Translations under genes and position numbers: made by a program | NCBI GenBank assembly: GCA_028691385.1 | Contig: JAQUZL010000012.1 | Location: 1-24,543 of the forward strand | Source: Oscillospiraceae bacterium | GTDB taxonomy: Bacteria > Bacillota > Clostridia > Oscillospirales > Oscillospiraceae | Direction of reading: 5' to 3' | DNA length: 24,543 bases | The notes under the pieces: model-generated | Told to the model about the DNA's origin: nothing | The model's input: only the letters and a program-made list of their open reading frames with translations | The model's database searches: none | In this document: positions 7,541 through 15,656 of the stretch, piece after piece | Position numbering within the stretch: the stretch's first letter is position 1 | Layout: every line of letters begins with the position of its first letter

Positions 7541-8791
7541 TTAGCACTTTGTGAGAATTTTTATCGCTTCTCCGGCTAAAAATACGGAGCCGCACACAAG
7601 AATCAGGTCGTCTTTCGCTGCGGCCTGCTGCGCGGCATTCAGAGCCGCGCGGAGACTGTCAAAGCGCAAAACATCGCTGCACGACTGCGCCGCCGCAGCA
7701 ACCGCATCCGGTGAAAGCGCGCGCGGTAAAGGCAGCGTGCAGGCATAAAACCGGCTTGCGCGCGCGGCAATCGCGGCAATGCACGGCGCATAATCCTTGT
7801 CCGCCATCATGGTCATCACTGCGTGGATGCGCTTACGGGCATAAATGGTGTCAAGCGCGCTGCAAAGCGCAGCAATCCCGCCCGGATTGTGACCGGAATC
7901 CGCTAAAATCATGGGGGTTTCCTGCAAAATCTGCAGGCGACCGGGCCAAATAGTTTGGGCAATTCCGCGCACAATCTGTGCATCCGCAAGACCAAGAACG
8001 TGGCAAATTTCAATGGCATTGGCCGCATTGTCCAGCTGATGCCGCCCAACAAGCGGCACTGTCACATCCAAATTGTCATACCGCATGGTCGAGCGCGTCA
8101 TGCCGCAGCAGCATGCGTCGGGCGTCTGCGTCACAATCAGCGGCGCGGCTTTCTCGCTGCACGTCTGCTGAAAAACCGTCAGCACATTCGCCGCTTGCGT
8201 GCAAGGCGTGACAAGCGGCACGCCCGGCTTGATGATGCCTGCCTTGTTGCGCGCGATTTCGGACACCGTTTTGCCAAGCAGCGCGGTGTGATCCAGCGAC
8301 ACCTGCGTGATGCAGGTGCACGCAGCCGAAGAAATCACATTGGTGGGATCATACAGTCCACCCATTCCGGCTTCCAGCACCACATAATCGCACTTGGTTT
8401 CGGCAAACCAGCAAAATGCAACTGCCGTCACAAATTCAAATTCATTGATGGGAAAAAGGCTCAAGGCATTCTCCGCCCGATGTACCTTCGCCTGCAGGCG
8501 CAAAAAATCCGATTTTGAAATTGGCTTGCCGTCTTGCTGAAAGCGCTCCCGGAAATCCACCAGATATGGCGAGGTGAAGAGCCCCGTTCGAAACCCGGCG
8601 CACCGCAGCGCCGCAGCGGTATATGCTGCAGTGCTGCCTTTGCCGTTGGTGCCGGTAATGTGAATGCAGCGGCACATCTGCTGGGGATTGCCAAGCGCCT
8701 GCAGCAAGCTTGTGATTCGAGTCAGTGTTGGAACTGCGGTGGATTTTGGTCTGGCGTGCAGGCGCGCAAGCGCCGCATCATAGCGTGTCAT
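7541..8791 (-). CDS. folC: Folylpolyglutamate synthase / dihydrofolate synthase FolC
   Basis: FolC adds glutamate to dihydropteroate and/or to folates in the cytosol, keeping folates in the cell. It is a Mur-ligase-fold protein of 416 residues, the usual length. Visible: P-loop ITGTNGKGST (45-54), LFTSPYLVDFRER, EAGMGGLYDPTN, the SLDHTALLGKTVSEIARNKAGIIKPG metal/ATP region (shown here as adjoining segments), and ADSGHNPGG in the C-terminal domain. Its ATG overlaps the valS stop as ATGA, so it is translationally coupled to valS and shares the T-box-controlled transcript. A terminator follows about 45 bases after the stop. Whether it has both activities cannot be told from sequence alone. Confidence 0.95.
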   Translation of the reverse strand: MTRYDAALARLHARPKSTAVPTLTRITSLLQALGNPQQMCRCIHITGTNGKGSTAAYTAAALRCAGFRTGLFTSPYLVDFRERFQQDGKPISKSDFLRLQAKVHRAENALSLFPINEFEFVTAVAFCWFAETKCDYVVLEAGMGGLYDPTNVISSAACTCITQVSLDHTALLGKTVSEIARNKAGIIKPGVPLVTPCTQAANVLTVFQQTCSEKAAPLIVTQTPDACCCGMTRSTMRYDNLDVTVPLVGRHQLDNAANAIEICHVLGLADAQIVRGIAQTIWPGRLQILQETPMILADSGHNPGGIAALCSALDTIYARKRIHAVMTMMADKDYAPCIAAIAARASRFYACTLPLPRALSPDAVAAAAQSCSDVLRFDSLRAALNAAQQAAAKDDLILVCGSVFLAGEAIKILTKC

Positions 8792-11421
8792 TTTTGCAGA
8801 CGCTCCGTACTCTCGCGAAGCTGCTCAATCAGCTTGCGCAGCTTCTCCGCTTTTTCTTTTTCACCCGCCACAACCGACTCCGGCGCGTGCGCCAAAAAGC
8901 CCTGATTGCCCAGCTTACCCTCAATGCCTGCGAGATTTTTCTCAGCTTTGGCCATTTCCCGGGCAATGCGTGCAAGCTCTGCGTCAATATCCACCAGCTG
9001 CTCCATGGGCATATAGAGCTTCGCGTCGCCGGTAATGGCGGCGACCATACCCTCATAGCCCGCAGGCGCAGTGTCAGACACCACCAAATTGTCGGTCGAT
9101 GCAAGGCGCATCAGATACCCCTCGCCCTTGCCAAACAGCTCCACTTTGTCGGTTACGATATAGAGCGTCGATTTTTTCGACGGCGGCACATTCATTTCCG
9201 CGCGGCGATTGCGCACCGCGCGAATCGCTGCGATCACCATCTGCATTTCCTGCTCGTCCTCCGCAAAGCAAAGCGCATCGTTGGTCACCGGCCAGGAGGA
9301 AATCATGATGGACTGGCCGCTGTGCGGAATGGCCTGCCAAATTTCCTCTGTGATAAATGGCATAAACGGATGCAGCAGCCGCAGCATCTGATCGAGCACA
9401 TAGACCAGCACCTTCTGGGCAACGATCTTCTGCGCGTCGGTTCCGTCATAGAGTCTGGCCTTGGTCAACTCAATATACCAGTCACAGTAGTGATCCCAAA
9501 TGAAGTCATAGACCTTCTGCACCGCAATGCCCAGCTCAAAATGCTCAAGATTGTCCGTCACATCGGCAATCAGGCCGTTCAGTGCCGAAAGAATCCACTT
9601 GTCCTCGGTTTCCAGCTCGTCGGCGGCCGGCAATACGTTTTCTTCGATGGTCAGGTTCATCAGCACATAGCGGCTGGCGTTCCAGATTTTGTTTGCAAAG
9701 TTACGCATGGCTTCGCAGCGCTCCACATAGAAGCGCATATCGTTGCCGGGGCTGTTGCCGGTCACCATGTTCATGCGCAGCGCGTCAGAGCCAAACTTGT
9801 CGATCATCTCCAACGGATCGATGCCGTTACCAAGCGATTTGGACATTTTACGTCCCTTGTCATCCCGCACCAAACCGTGGATCAGCACCGTATGGAACGG
9901 CGTTTTCTTCGTCTGCTCGCAGCCGGAAAAAATCATACGCGCAACCCAGAAGAAAATGATGTCATAGCCGGTGACCAGCACGTCGGTGGGATAGAAATAA
10001 TCCAGATCCTCGGCCTTTTCCGGCCACCCCAGCGTTTCAAACGGCCACAGCGCAGAGCTGAACCAGGTGTCCAGCACATCCTCGTCCCGGGTAATGTTCT
10101 TGCTGTGGCAGGCCTCGCACGCGGTTGCATCCTCGCGCGAAACGGTGACATGGCCGCAGTCCGCGCAGTACCAAGCCGGAATCTGATGTCCCCACCAAAG
10201 CTGACGGGAAATGCACCAGTCGCGGACGTTCTCCATCCAGTTGAGATAGGTTTTGGAGAAGCGTTCCGGCACAAATTTGGTTTCGCCGCTATTCACCACG
10301 TCAATGGCCGCTTCAGCCAGCGGTTTCATTTTGACAAACCACTGGGCAGAAATAATGGGTTCCACATCCTTGTGGCAGCGATAGCAGGTGCCGACATTGT
10401 GGGCGTATTCCTCAATTTTTTCAATCAGTCCCTGCTCCTGCAAATCTTCAATGACCTGCTTGCGGCAGGCGTACCGATCCATTGCCTGATAGGGGCCGCC
10501 AAACTCGTTGACCTTACCGTTGTCATCGAGCACGCGAATGACCTCCAGGTTGTGACGCAGGCCAACCTCGAAGTCGTTGGGGTCATGCGCGGGCGTCATC
10601 TTGACGCAGCCGGTGCCGAAGTCCATCTCCACATAATCGTCCGCGATGATCGGAATTTCACGGTTCATGATCGGCAGCATGACAGTTTTGCCCACAAGAC
10701 CGGCATAGCGCGTGTCGTTGGGGTTCACCGCCACGGCGGTGTCGCCCATCATAGTTTCCGGCCGGGTGGTGGCAACCACCAGATAACCGGAGCCGTCGGT
10801 CAGCGGGTAACGCATATGCCAAAGGTGGCCGGGCTTATCCTGATATTCCACCTCCGCGTCAGACAGCGCCGTGACGCAGTGCGGACACCAGTTGATGATG
10901 CGACTTCCCTTATAAATAAGTCCCTTTTCATACAGATTTACAAAGACCTCGCGCACCGCCTTGGAGCAGCCGTCGTCCATGGTAAACCGGGCGCGATCCC
11001 AGTCGCACGACGCGCCGAGCTTTTTCTGCTGCTCGACAATGCGATTGCCGAATTTTTGCTTCCATGCCCAGACGCGCTCGAGAAATTTCTCGCGGCCGAG
11101 ATCATAGCGGGTCAGACCCTCTTTGCGCAGTTCCTCTTCCACCTTGATCTGCGTGGCGATACCGGCGTGATCCACGCCCGGCAGCCACAATGCGCTGTAG
11201 CCCTGCATCCGCTTGAAACGGATCAAAATATCCTGCATGGCCGCGTCCATCGCATGGCCCATGTGCAGCTGGCCTGTGACGTTGGGGGGCGGCATGACGA
11301 TGGTAAACGGCTTTTTGGAACGATCAATTTCCGTATGAAAGTACTTTTTTTCCTCCCACATCGCATAGATGCGGGTTTCGACTTCTTTTGGATCATAGAT
11401 CTTCGGCAGCTCTTTGGCCAA
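8788..11421 (-). CDS. valS: Valyl-tRNA synthetase ValS
   Basis: ValS charges tRNA-Val. It is a class I synthetase of 877 residues with the HIGH-type motif HMGH (53-56) in PPPNVTGQLHMGHAMD, the editing domain, a CADC...CEAC zinc-binding segment, KMSKS in GRKMSKSLGNGIDP, the anticodon-binding domain and the C-terminal coiled coil typical of ValS. I chose TTG at 11421 as start. It gives the family's usual N-terminus (AKELPKIYDPKEVE) and lies 9 bases after an AGGAG site. The frame is open further upstream, but that part is the T-box leader, not protein. The stop overlaps the folC start by 4 bases. Confidence 0.96.
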   Translation of the reverse strand: MAKELPKIYDPKEVETRIYAMWEEKKYFHTEIDRSKKPFTIVMPPPNVTGQLHMGHAMDAAMQDILIRFKRMQGYSALWLPGVDHAGIATQIKVEEELRKEGLTRYDLGREKFLERVWAWKQKFGNRIVEQQKKLGASCDWDRARFTMDDGCSKAVREVFVNLYEKGLIYKGSRIINWCPHCVTALSDAEVEYQDKPGHLWHMRYPLTDGSGYLVVATTRPETMMGDTAVAVNPNDTRYAGLVGKTVMLPIMNREIPIIADDYVEMDFGTGCVKMTPAHDPNDFEVGLRHNLEVIRVLDDNGKVNEFGGPYQAMDRYACRKQVIEDLQEQGLIEKIEEYAHNVGTCYRCHKDVEPIISAQWFVKMKPLAEAAIDVVNSGETKFVPERFSKTYLNWMENVRDWCISRQLWWGHQIPAWYCADCGHVTVSREDATACEACHSKNITRDEDVLDTWFSSALWPFETLGWPEKAEDLDYFYPTDVLVTGYDIIFFWVARMIFSGCEQTKKTPFHTVLIHGLVRDDKGRKMSKSLGNGIDPLEMIDKFGSDALRMNMVTGNSPGNDMRFYVERCEAMRNFANKIWNASRYVLMNLTIEENVLPAADELETEDKWILSALNGLIADVTDNLEHFELGIAVQKVYDFIWDHYCDWYIELTKARLYDGTDAQKIVAQKVLVYVLDQMLRLLHPFMPFITEEIWQAIPHSGQSIMISSWPVTNDALCFAEDEQEMQMVIAAIRAVRNRRAEMNVPPSKKSTLYIVTDKVELFGKGEGYLMRLASTDNLVVSDTAPAGYEGMVAAITGDAKLYMPMEQLVDIDAELARIAREMAKAEKNLAGIEGKLGNQGFLAHAPESVVAGEKEKAEKLRKLIEQLRESTERLQK

Positions 11422-11439
11422 GTCAATCAACTCCTGAAA

Positions 11440-11668
11440 ATAAAAATACCCCGGACAGGATGTCCGGGGCGAAACAATTCCGTGGTACCACCCGGGTTCC
11501 CGCATGGCGGGCACTCGATCTCTGTAACGGGAGAACCCGTGCCGCCTTACTTGGTTCAGGCGGCCGCTCCGAGGCGACATTCATCACAGTCCGGCGGAAA
11601 CTTGCACCAACCGTTTCCTCTCTTGTGCCATTTTGCAACTACTATTCCTCATCAACGCTTTTTCAATA
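11440..11668 (-). ncRNA. T-box riboswitch leader (Val) controlling valS-folC
   Basis: The leader senses uncharged tRNA-Val and then lets transcription continue. On the minus strand it has stem I with a GATGAGGA...AGTA 5' side. Next come an AGAGAG distal bulge and GGTTGGTGCAAG terminal loop, a GCCGCC/GGCGGC stem, and the conserved T-box GGGTGGTACCACGG (11480-11493). A terminator at 11449-11469 competes with the antiterminator. The specifier is probably the Val codon GUC at 11576-11578, just after GAAT on the 3' side of stem I; a GUG a little upstream is an alternative. It fills the gene-free stretch upstream of valS. Confidence 0.95.
11449..11469 (-). terminator. T-box-regulated terminator of valS
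   Basis: A perfect 9-bp stem (CCCCGGACA with TGTCCGGGG, 3-base loop) is followed on the minus strand by TATTTTTATTTT. It lies right after the T-box motif and is the conditional terminator of the leader. Confidence 0.93.
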
Positions 11669-11674
11669 CAAAAT

Positions 11675-11703
11675 ATCATACAGGATTTTAGGCGGCTTGT
11701 CAA
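11675..11703 (-). promoter_or_regulatory. Sigma-A promoter of the valS T-box transcript
   Basis: A perfect -35 TTGACA (11698-11703), 17-base spacer and -10 TATGAT (11675-11680) lie on the minus strand, just after the lrgB stop. Transcription would start near 11668, at the 5' end of stem I. Confidence 0.9.
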
Positions 11704-11722
11704 TGCGTGGCGTGCGCCGCAA

Positions 11723-12424
11723 TCAATAGAAATTTGCAAAAACAGATACGCCGGTCACCGACAAAATACCGGCAACCGCAACGGACAGACTGCTCATCGC
11801 GCCCTCCACCGGCCCCATCTCCAGCGCAGTGACGGTTCCCATGGCATGGGACGTTGCGCCGGTGGCCACGCCCTTCGCCACAGGCTCCGTAATGTGCATC
11901 AGCCTGCACAGCATTGGCGCAAAAATATTGCCAAGCGTGCCCGTAATAATCAGGCTGCTGATGAGCAGCGTCACGTCGCCGCCAAGCTCCTGCACAATGC
12001 CAAGGGAAATGGCCAATGTGACAGATTTCGGCAGCAGCCCCACATACTGCGCGTGCGTCAGCCCGAAAGCAATGCACAAAACCAGTACCGCGCCCATCGT
12101 TGCGACGATACCCGCGACAATGCCGCCAATGACCGCCTTCCAGTTCTCTTTCAGCGCGGAAAGCTGCTGGTACAGCGGAACAGCCAGGCAAACAGTCGCC
12201 GGCGTCAGGAGCATGGTGATGGCCTGTGTGGCTGAATAATATTTGTCATAATCCAGCTTGAAAAGGGCAAGAAACGCAACAACCAGAATAATACTGCCCA
12301 AATATGCGTTATAATGCTTCAGGTGAAACCGCATCTGCACATATGTGCAAAGGAAATAGGATCCAAAGGTCACGGCAAGCAGCGTATAGCTCGAGCCATT
12401 CAAAAACTCAGTTAGTGCAGTCAT
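11723..12424 (-). CDS. lrgB: LrgB/CidB-family membrane protein
   Basis: LrgB-family proteins pair with LrgA in holin/antiholin-like systems that affect murein hydrolase activity, cell lysis and, in some bacteria, pyruvate transport. The 233-residue protein has several hydrophobic helices. It carries the family's hallmark segments: LLTPATVCLAVPLYQQ (72-87), PKSVTLAISLGIVQELGG (132-149) and TGATSHAMGTVTALE, which match the LrgB pattern of TP-A---LA-PLY, PKSVT and GA-SH--GT. It overlaps lrgA by 17 bases and has an AAAGGGGCGG ribosome site inside lrgA. No LytSR-type regulator gene is in the window. The family call is firm; the exact role is not. Confidence 0.93.
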   Translation of the reverse strand: MTALTEFLNGSSYTLLAVTFGSYFLCTYVQMRFHLKHYNAYLGSIILVVAFLALFKLDYDKYYSATQAITMLLTPATVCLAVPLYQQLSALKENWKAVIGGIVAGIVATMGAVLVLCIAFGLTHAQYVGLLPKSVTLAISLGIVQELGGDVTLLISSLIITGTLGNIFAPMLCRLMHITEPVAKGVATGATSHAMGTVTALEMGPVEGAMSSLSVAVAGILSVTGVSVFANFY

Positions 12425-12800
12425 CGCTTTTCCGCCCCTTTCCCTTGCGATCCATCCAAATCATGAGCTGCGCAGTCCAACCGGTTGCGGCAAACGTCAC
12501 CAGCGTAACGCCGACAGAAATCACGGTGAGTGGCACAAGCAGCGCCTGAATCTGCGGCCAAAACGCCGCAAACCGCGCAGCGGATGGCAAAAACATGACC
12601 GGCATAATTTTGAGCAAAAAATCGCTGGCGTCCTTGATCCACTCCATACGGACGACATGGGTGCACAGCGCCAAAAGCATCAGCAGCATCCCATAGATAC
12701 TGGTCGGTACCGGCAGCGGCAGCACCGCATGCAAAATCTCACCCAGCATGGAAATCGTCAAAATCACGGAGAACTGTTGCGCGTAACGCAAAAATTTCAT
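12408..12800 (-). CDS. lrgA: LrgA/CidA-family holin-like protein
   Basis: Small membrane partner of LrgB, proposed to act like a phage holin or antiholin in controlled lysis. With the ATG at 12800 (AAAGGA 8 bases upstream) the protein is 130 residues. It has four hydrophobic segments and the LrgA signature PLPVPTSIYGMLLMLLAL near 28-45, followed by FLLKIMPVMFLPSA, the usual FFVPAGV-like region. An open frame continues upstream to 12869, but that part reads through the long inverted repeat and is unlikely to be coding. Its last codons overlap the lrgB start. No clear promoter is visible between metK and lrgA, so it may be transcribed from metK. Confidence 0.9.
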   Translation of the reverse strand: MKFLRYAQQFSVILTISMLGEILHAVLPLPVPTSIYGMLLMLLALCTHVVRMEWIKDASDFLLKIMPVMFLPSAARFAAFWPQIQALLVPLTVISVGVTLVTFAATGWTAQLMIWMDRKGKGRKSDDCTN

Positions 12801-12820
12801 GGTAAAAATCCTTTCGTGGA

Positions 12821-12860
12821 CAGCGTAAACAGCCGTTCCGAGGAGCGGCTGTTTACGCTG
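12821..12860. repeat. 40-base nearly perfect inverted repeat upstream of lrgAB
   Basis: Arms 12821-12839 and 12842-12860 are complementary over 19 bp with one exception, flanking a 2-base centre. Neither strand has a T run after it, so it is not a standard terminator. On the plus strand the exception becomes a G-U pair; on the minus strand (the coding direction of metK and lrgA) it is an A-C mismatch. It could be an operator, an RNA stability or processing hairpin, or a T-less terminator between metK and lrgAB. Confidence 0.85.
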
Positions 12861-12905
12861 TCGCGTCATACCGATGCGGCTGAAATGAAACCATTTGCAG
12901 CGCAG

Positions 12906-14066
12906 TTATACCTTGGCAAGCAGCAGCTCTTTGGCGCTTGTTTTTTCCCACGGCAAATCCAGATCCGGACGGCCAAAGTGGCCGTAAGCGGCCGTCTGCA
13001 TATAAATTGGGCGGCGCAGATCCAAATAATCTATGATTGCGGCGGGACGCAGATCAAAGCATTCCCGTACCAGCTCGGACAGCCGATCGTCGGAAATTTT
13101 TCCGGTGCCAAAGCTCTCCACCAGCACGGAAACGGGGTGCGAAACGCCGATGGCATAGGCAAGCTCAATCTGGCAGCGCTTGGCAAGCCCGGCTGCCACA
13201 ATATTCTTTGCAACATAGCGCGCCATATAAGCCGCGCTGCGGTCGACCTTGGTGGGATCCTTGCCGGAGAATGCGCCGCCGCCGTGGCTGGCGTAACCGC
13301 CATAGGTATCGACAATAATTTTGCGCCCTGTGAGGCCGGAATCGCCGCACGGCCCGCCGATGACAAAGCGGCCGGTGGGATTCACAAAAAACTTGGTGTC
13401 GGCGTCCAGCAGACTTGCCGGAATGGTCGGCTTGATAATCTCTTCAATCACCGTTTCCCGCAAATCCTTGATTTCAATTTCCGGCGCGTGCTGGGTGGAA
13501 ACCACAACGGTGTCCACGCGCTCCACTTCGCCGTGCTCGCCATACTGCACGGAAACCTGACTCTTGCCGTCGGGACGCAGCCATGCAAGCTGTCCGGATT
13601 TACGCGCCGCAGCCAGCTTGCGCGTAAGCGCATGCGCCATGGAGATGGGCGCGGGCATCAGCTCTTCGGTTTCATCGCAGGCAAAGCCGAACATCATACC
13701 CTGATCGCCGGCGCCAATATCGTTGGCGTCATCAAACGAGCGGTTCACGCCCATAGCAATATCCGGGCTTTGCTCGTCGATTGCGCTCATGACCGCGCAG
13801 GACTTATAATCGAAGCCGCAGGCCGGATCGTTGTAGCCGATATTTTTCAGGGTGTTCCGCACCACGGAAGCAATATCCACATAGCAGTTGGTGGAGATTT
13901 CACCCATGACGAACACCATGCCGGTGGTTGTGACGGTTTCGCAGGCCACACGCGCGGTGGGGTCGTTGGTTAAAATGTTGTCGAGTACTGCGTCAGAAAT
14001 CTGATCGCAGACCTTATCCGGGTGTCCTTCTGTGACGGACTCGGATGTAAAAATTCGTTTGCTCAT
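12906..14066 (-). CDS. metK: S-adenosylmethionine synthetase MetK
   Basis: MetK makes SAM from methionine and ATP in the cytosol. The 386-residue protein has SESVTEGHPDKVCDQISDA (8-26, with the ATP-site GHPDK), the signature GAGDQGMMFGFACDE (118-132) and the P-loop-like GGGAFSGKDPTKVDRSAAY segment. The length is normal. The start at 14066 has an AAAGGA site 7 bases upstream; an open frame extends above it to 14162 but lies within the riboswitch. It is controlled by a SAM-I riboswitch, giving feedback by its own product, and lies next to ahcY, which handles the spent cofactor. Confidence 0.97.
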   Translation of the reverse strand: MSKRIFTSESVTEGHPDKVCDQISDAVLDNILTNDPTARVACETVTTTGMVFVMGEISTNCYVDIASVVRNTLKNIGYNDPACGFDYKSCAVMSAIDEQSPDIAMGVNRSFDDANDIGAGDQGMMFGFACDETEELMPAPISMAHALTRKLAAARKSGQLAWLRPDGKSQVSVQYGEHGEVERVDTVVVSTQHAPEIEIKDLRETVIEEIIKPTIPASLLDADTKFFVNPTGRFVIGGPCGDSGLTGRKIIVDTYGGYASHGGGAFSGKDPTKVDRSAAYMARYVAKNIVAAGLAKRCQIELAYAIGVSHPVSVLVESFGTGKISDDRLSELVRECFDLRPAAIIDYLDLRRPIYMQTAAYGHFGRPDLDLPWEKTSAKELLLAKV

Positions 14067-14086
14067 TGTTTTTTCCTTTCCTGAGG

Positions 14087-14118
14087 AAAAAAGCGCTCTG
14101 CCGGCAGGCAGAGCGCTT
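14087..14118 (-). terminator. SAM-I riboswitch expression-platform terminator
   Basis: A 12-bp stem (14091-14102 with 14107-14118, 4-base loop) is followed on the minus strand by TTTTTT, just upstream of the metK ribosome site. It is the conditional terminator that forms when SAM is bound. Confidence 0.93.
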
Positions 14119-14128
14119 GAATTCGCTT

Positions 14129-14226
14129 CCTCATCTACCGATTTTCTCGCCGGATTTGGCACCTTACCGTTACAGCAGGTTGTCGGGTTTCACAGGGCCG
14201 GTCCCTCCACCACTCTTGATAAGGGT
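14129..14226 (-). ncRNA. SAM-I (S-box) riboswitch aptamer controlling metK
   Basis: The minus strand carries the S-box conserved core: CTTATCAAGAG at the 5' side of P1, GGTGGAGGGACCGGCCC, then GTGAAACCCGACAACC, then GGTGCCAAATCC. The P1 3' strand is GATGAG, pairing with CTTATC. Together with the terminator after it and metK downstream this is a classic OFF switch by SAM. The 5' end begins only about 2 bases after the ahcY stop. Confidence 0.97.
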
Positions 14227-14227
14227 A

Positions 14228-15517
14228 TCAATTATCTGGATTATACAACCGCAATTCGACATTGTCAACGCATGAAACCTGCCAACCGGACAGATATTCG
14301 CGCTGCGCGTCGGTCAGGCGGTCAATTTCCAGCCCCATGGCGTGCAGCTTCGTCCAACCGACCAAATCATCAATCTCTTCAGGGACGTCGTAGACCTTTT
14401 TTTCGAGGGTCGCACCGTTCCGCAGCAGATATTCCAGCGACATGGCTTGAATGGCGAAGCTCATATCCATGATCTCCGCCGGATGGCCGTTGCCGGAGGC
14501 AAGATTGACCAGTCTTCCCTCAGCCAGCAGGTTCAGCGTCCGGCCGTCGGACAGCGCATAGCCCATGATCTCCTCGCGGCGCGGATAGACGCGGATCGCC
14601 ATATTTTCCAGCGCCTGCCCGTCCACCTCAACATTAAAATGACCCGCATTGCACAAAAGCGCGTTGTTTTTCATCACCGCAAAATGCCGCGCGGTGATGA
14701 TGTCGCGGCAGCCGGTGGCCGTCACGAACAGATCGCCAATTTTTGCCGCATCGTCCATCGGCATCACGCGATAGCCGTCCATGGTGGCCTCGAGCGCCTT
14801 CACCGGGTCAATCTCCGTCACGACCACGTGCGCGCCCATGCCGGCAGCGCGCATGGCGATGCCGCGGCCGCACCAGCCGTACCCCGCCACAACAACGGTT
14901 CTGCCGGCAACCAGCAGATTGGTCGTGTGCATAATGGCATCCCAAACCGATTGACCCGTGCCATATCGGTTATCATAATAGTGTTTGCACTTTGCGTCAT
15001 TGACGTCCATCATGGCAAACGGCAGCGCGCCCGCCTGTTCTCTCGCGCGCAGGCGATGCACGCCCGTGGTGGTTTCTTCGCAGCCGCCGATGATATGCTT
15101 GCCAAGCGCCGCATACTCGCCGCACAGCAGCTCCAGCAAGTCGCCGCCGTCATCTATGATCAGATCCGGCTCGCAAGCCAGCGCGGCCGCAAGATGGGCG
15201 GTATATTCCGCCGGGGACGCGGCGTGCAGGCAATAGACATTGACGCCTAGGCTCGCAAGCCCCGCTGCCACATCGTCCTGCGTGGAAAGCGGATTGCAGC
15301 CGGTCGCGTGAACCTCCGCGCCGCCCTCTTTCAGGCAAAGCGCCAGATATGCGGTTTTCGCCTCCATGTGAATGGACATGGCAATTTTCTTTCCGGCAAA
15401 CGGCTTTTCGGCCGCAAATCGCTTGCGGATTGCACTGAGTGTCGGCATAAAGTCCTGCACCCATTCAATTTTCATGCGGCCATAATCGGCCAGCTTCTCG
15501 TCGCGAATGATACTCAT
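14228..15517 (-). CDS. ahcY: Adenosylhomocysteinase AhcY
   Basis: AhcY splits S-adenosylhomocysteine into homocysteine and adenosine using bound NAD+, removing the inhibitor left by SAM-dependent methylation. The 429-residue protein has HMEAKTAYL, GCNPLSTQDDVAA, IIDDGGDLLELL, GGCEETTTGVHRL and the active-site run NDAKCKHYYDNRYGTGQS (lysine, aspartate and asparagine kept). The NAD-binding loop is VVVAGYGWCGRGIA. It is of the shorter type seen in archaea and Thermotoga and lacks the PDHYRY tail of the longer enzymes. In methanogens relatives prefer S-inosylhomocysteine, so the substrate is not certain. After the usual end near EYLSGW there are about 16 extra residues whose codons contain the metK promoter. 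The start has GGAGG 8 bases upstream. Confidence 0.94.
   Translation of the reverse strand: MSIIRDEKLADYGRMKIEWVQDFMPTLSAIRKRFAAEKPFAGKKIAMSIHMEAKTAYLALCLKEGGAEVHATGCNPLSTQDDVAAGLASLGVNVYCLHAASPAEYTAHLAAALACEPDLIIDDGGDLLELLCGEYAALGKHIIGGCEETTTGVHRLRAREQAGALPFAMMDVNDAKCKHYYDNRYGTGQSVWDAIMHTTNLLVAGRTVVVAGYGWCGRGIAMRAAGMGAHVVVTEIDPVKALEATMDGYRVMPMDDAAKIGDLFVTATGCRDIITARHFAVMKNNALLCNAGHFNVEVDGQALENMAIRVYPRREEIMGYALSDGRTLNLLAEGRLVNLASGNGHPAEIMDMSFAIQAMSLEYLLRNGATLEKKVYDVPEEIDDLVGWTKLHAMGLEIDRLTDAQREYLSGWQVSCVDNVELRLYNPDN
14240..14268 (-). promoter_or_regulatory. Sigma-A promoter of the metK riboswitch transcript, inside ahcY
   Basis: On the minus strand, perfect -35 TTGACA (14263-14268), 17-base spacer and perfect -10 TATAAT (14240-14245). 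Both hexamers lie within the last codons of ahcY (encoding VDNVELRLYN). Transcription would start near 14233, just before the ahcY stop and the aptamer. Confidence 0.92.
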
Positions 15518-15551
15518 TGGGGATACCTCCGTTGTGATTCTACTTTTAGAG

Positions 15552-15560
15552 AGTATAGCA
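15552..15560 (-). promoter_or_regulatory. Extended -10 promoter of ahcY
   Basis: The minus strand reads TGCTATACT, an extended -10 element (TGnTATAAT type), about 35 bases upstream of the ahcY start. I see no good -35. It faces away from the promoter of the plus-strand gene at 15599-15627. Confidence 0.6.
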
Positions 15561-15598
15561 CAGCACCGACAAAAAAGGAATCGTTTACACTTTTTTCA

Positions 15599-15627
15599 TA
15601 GACAGAAAAACGAAAATAAAGTATGAT
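15599..15627 (+). promoter_or_regulatory. Sigma-A promoter of the rhomboid-like/PAP2 pair
   Basis: -35 TAGACA (15599-15604), 17-base spacer, -10 TATGAT (15622-15627), 29 bases upstream of the TTG start at 15657. Confidence 0.8.
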
Positions 15628-15656
15628 AAAGCTAATTTACGCTGGGGGGATTTTTC

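Noticed and set aside
11422..11580. Longer ValS start upstream of the TTG
   Set aside because: These codons are the T-box motif and terminator; the family N-terminus begins at the TTG.
12801..12869. Longer LrgA start at 12869
   Set aside because: The extra residues translate the inverted repeat; the ATG at 12800 has the ribosome site and the family N-terminus.
14252..14258. TGTCGAA in the metK promoter spacer as a Spo0A box
   Set aside because: The 7-base core matches, but the A/T-rich flanks are missing and it is part of ahcY coding sequence; chance is likely. Kept only as a remark.
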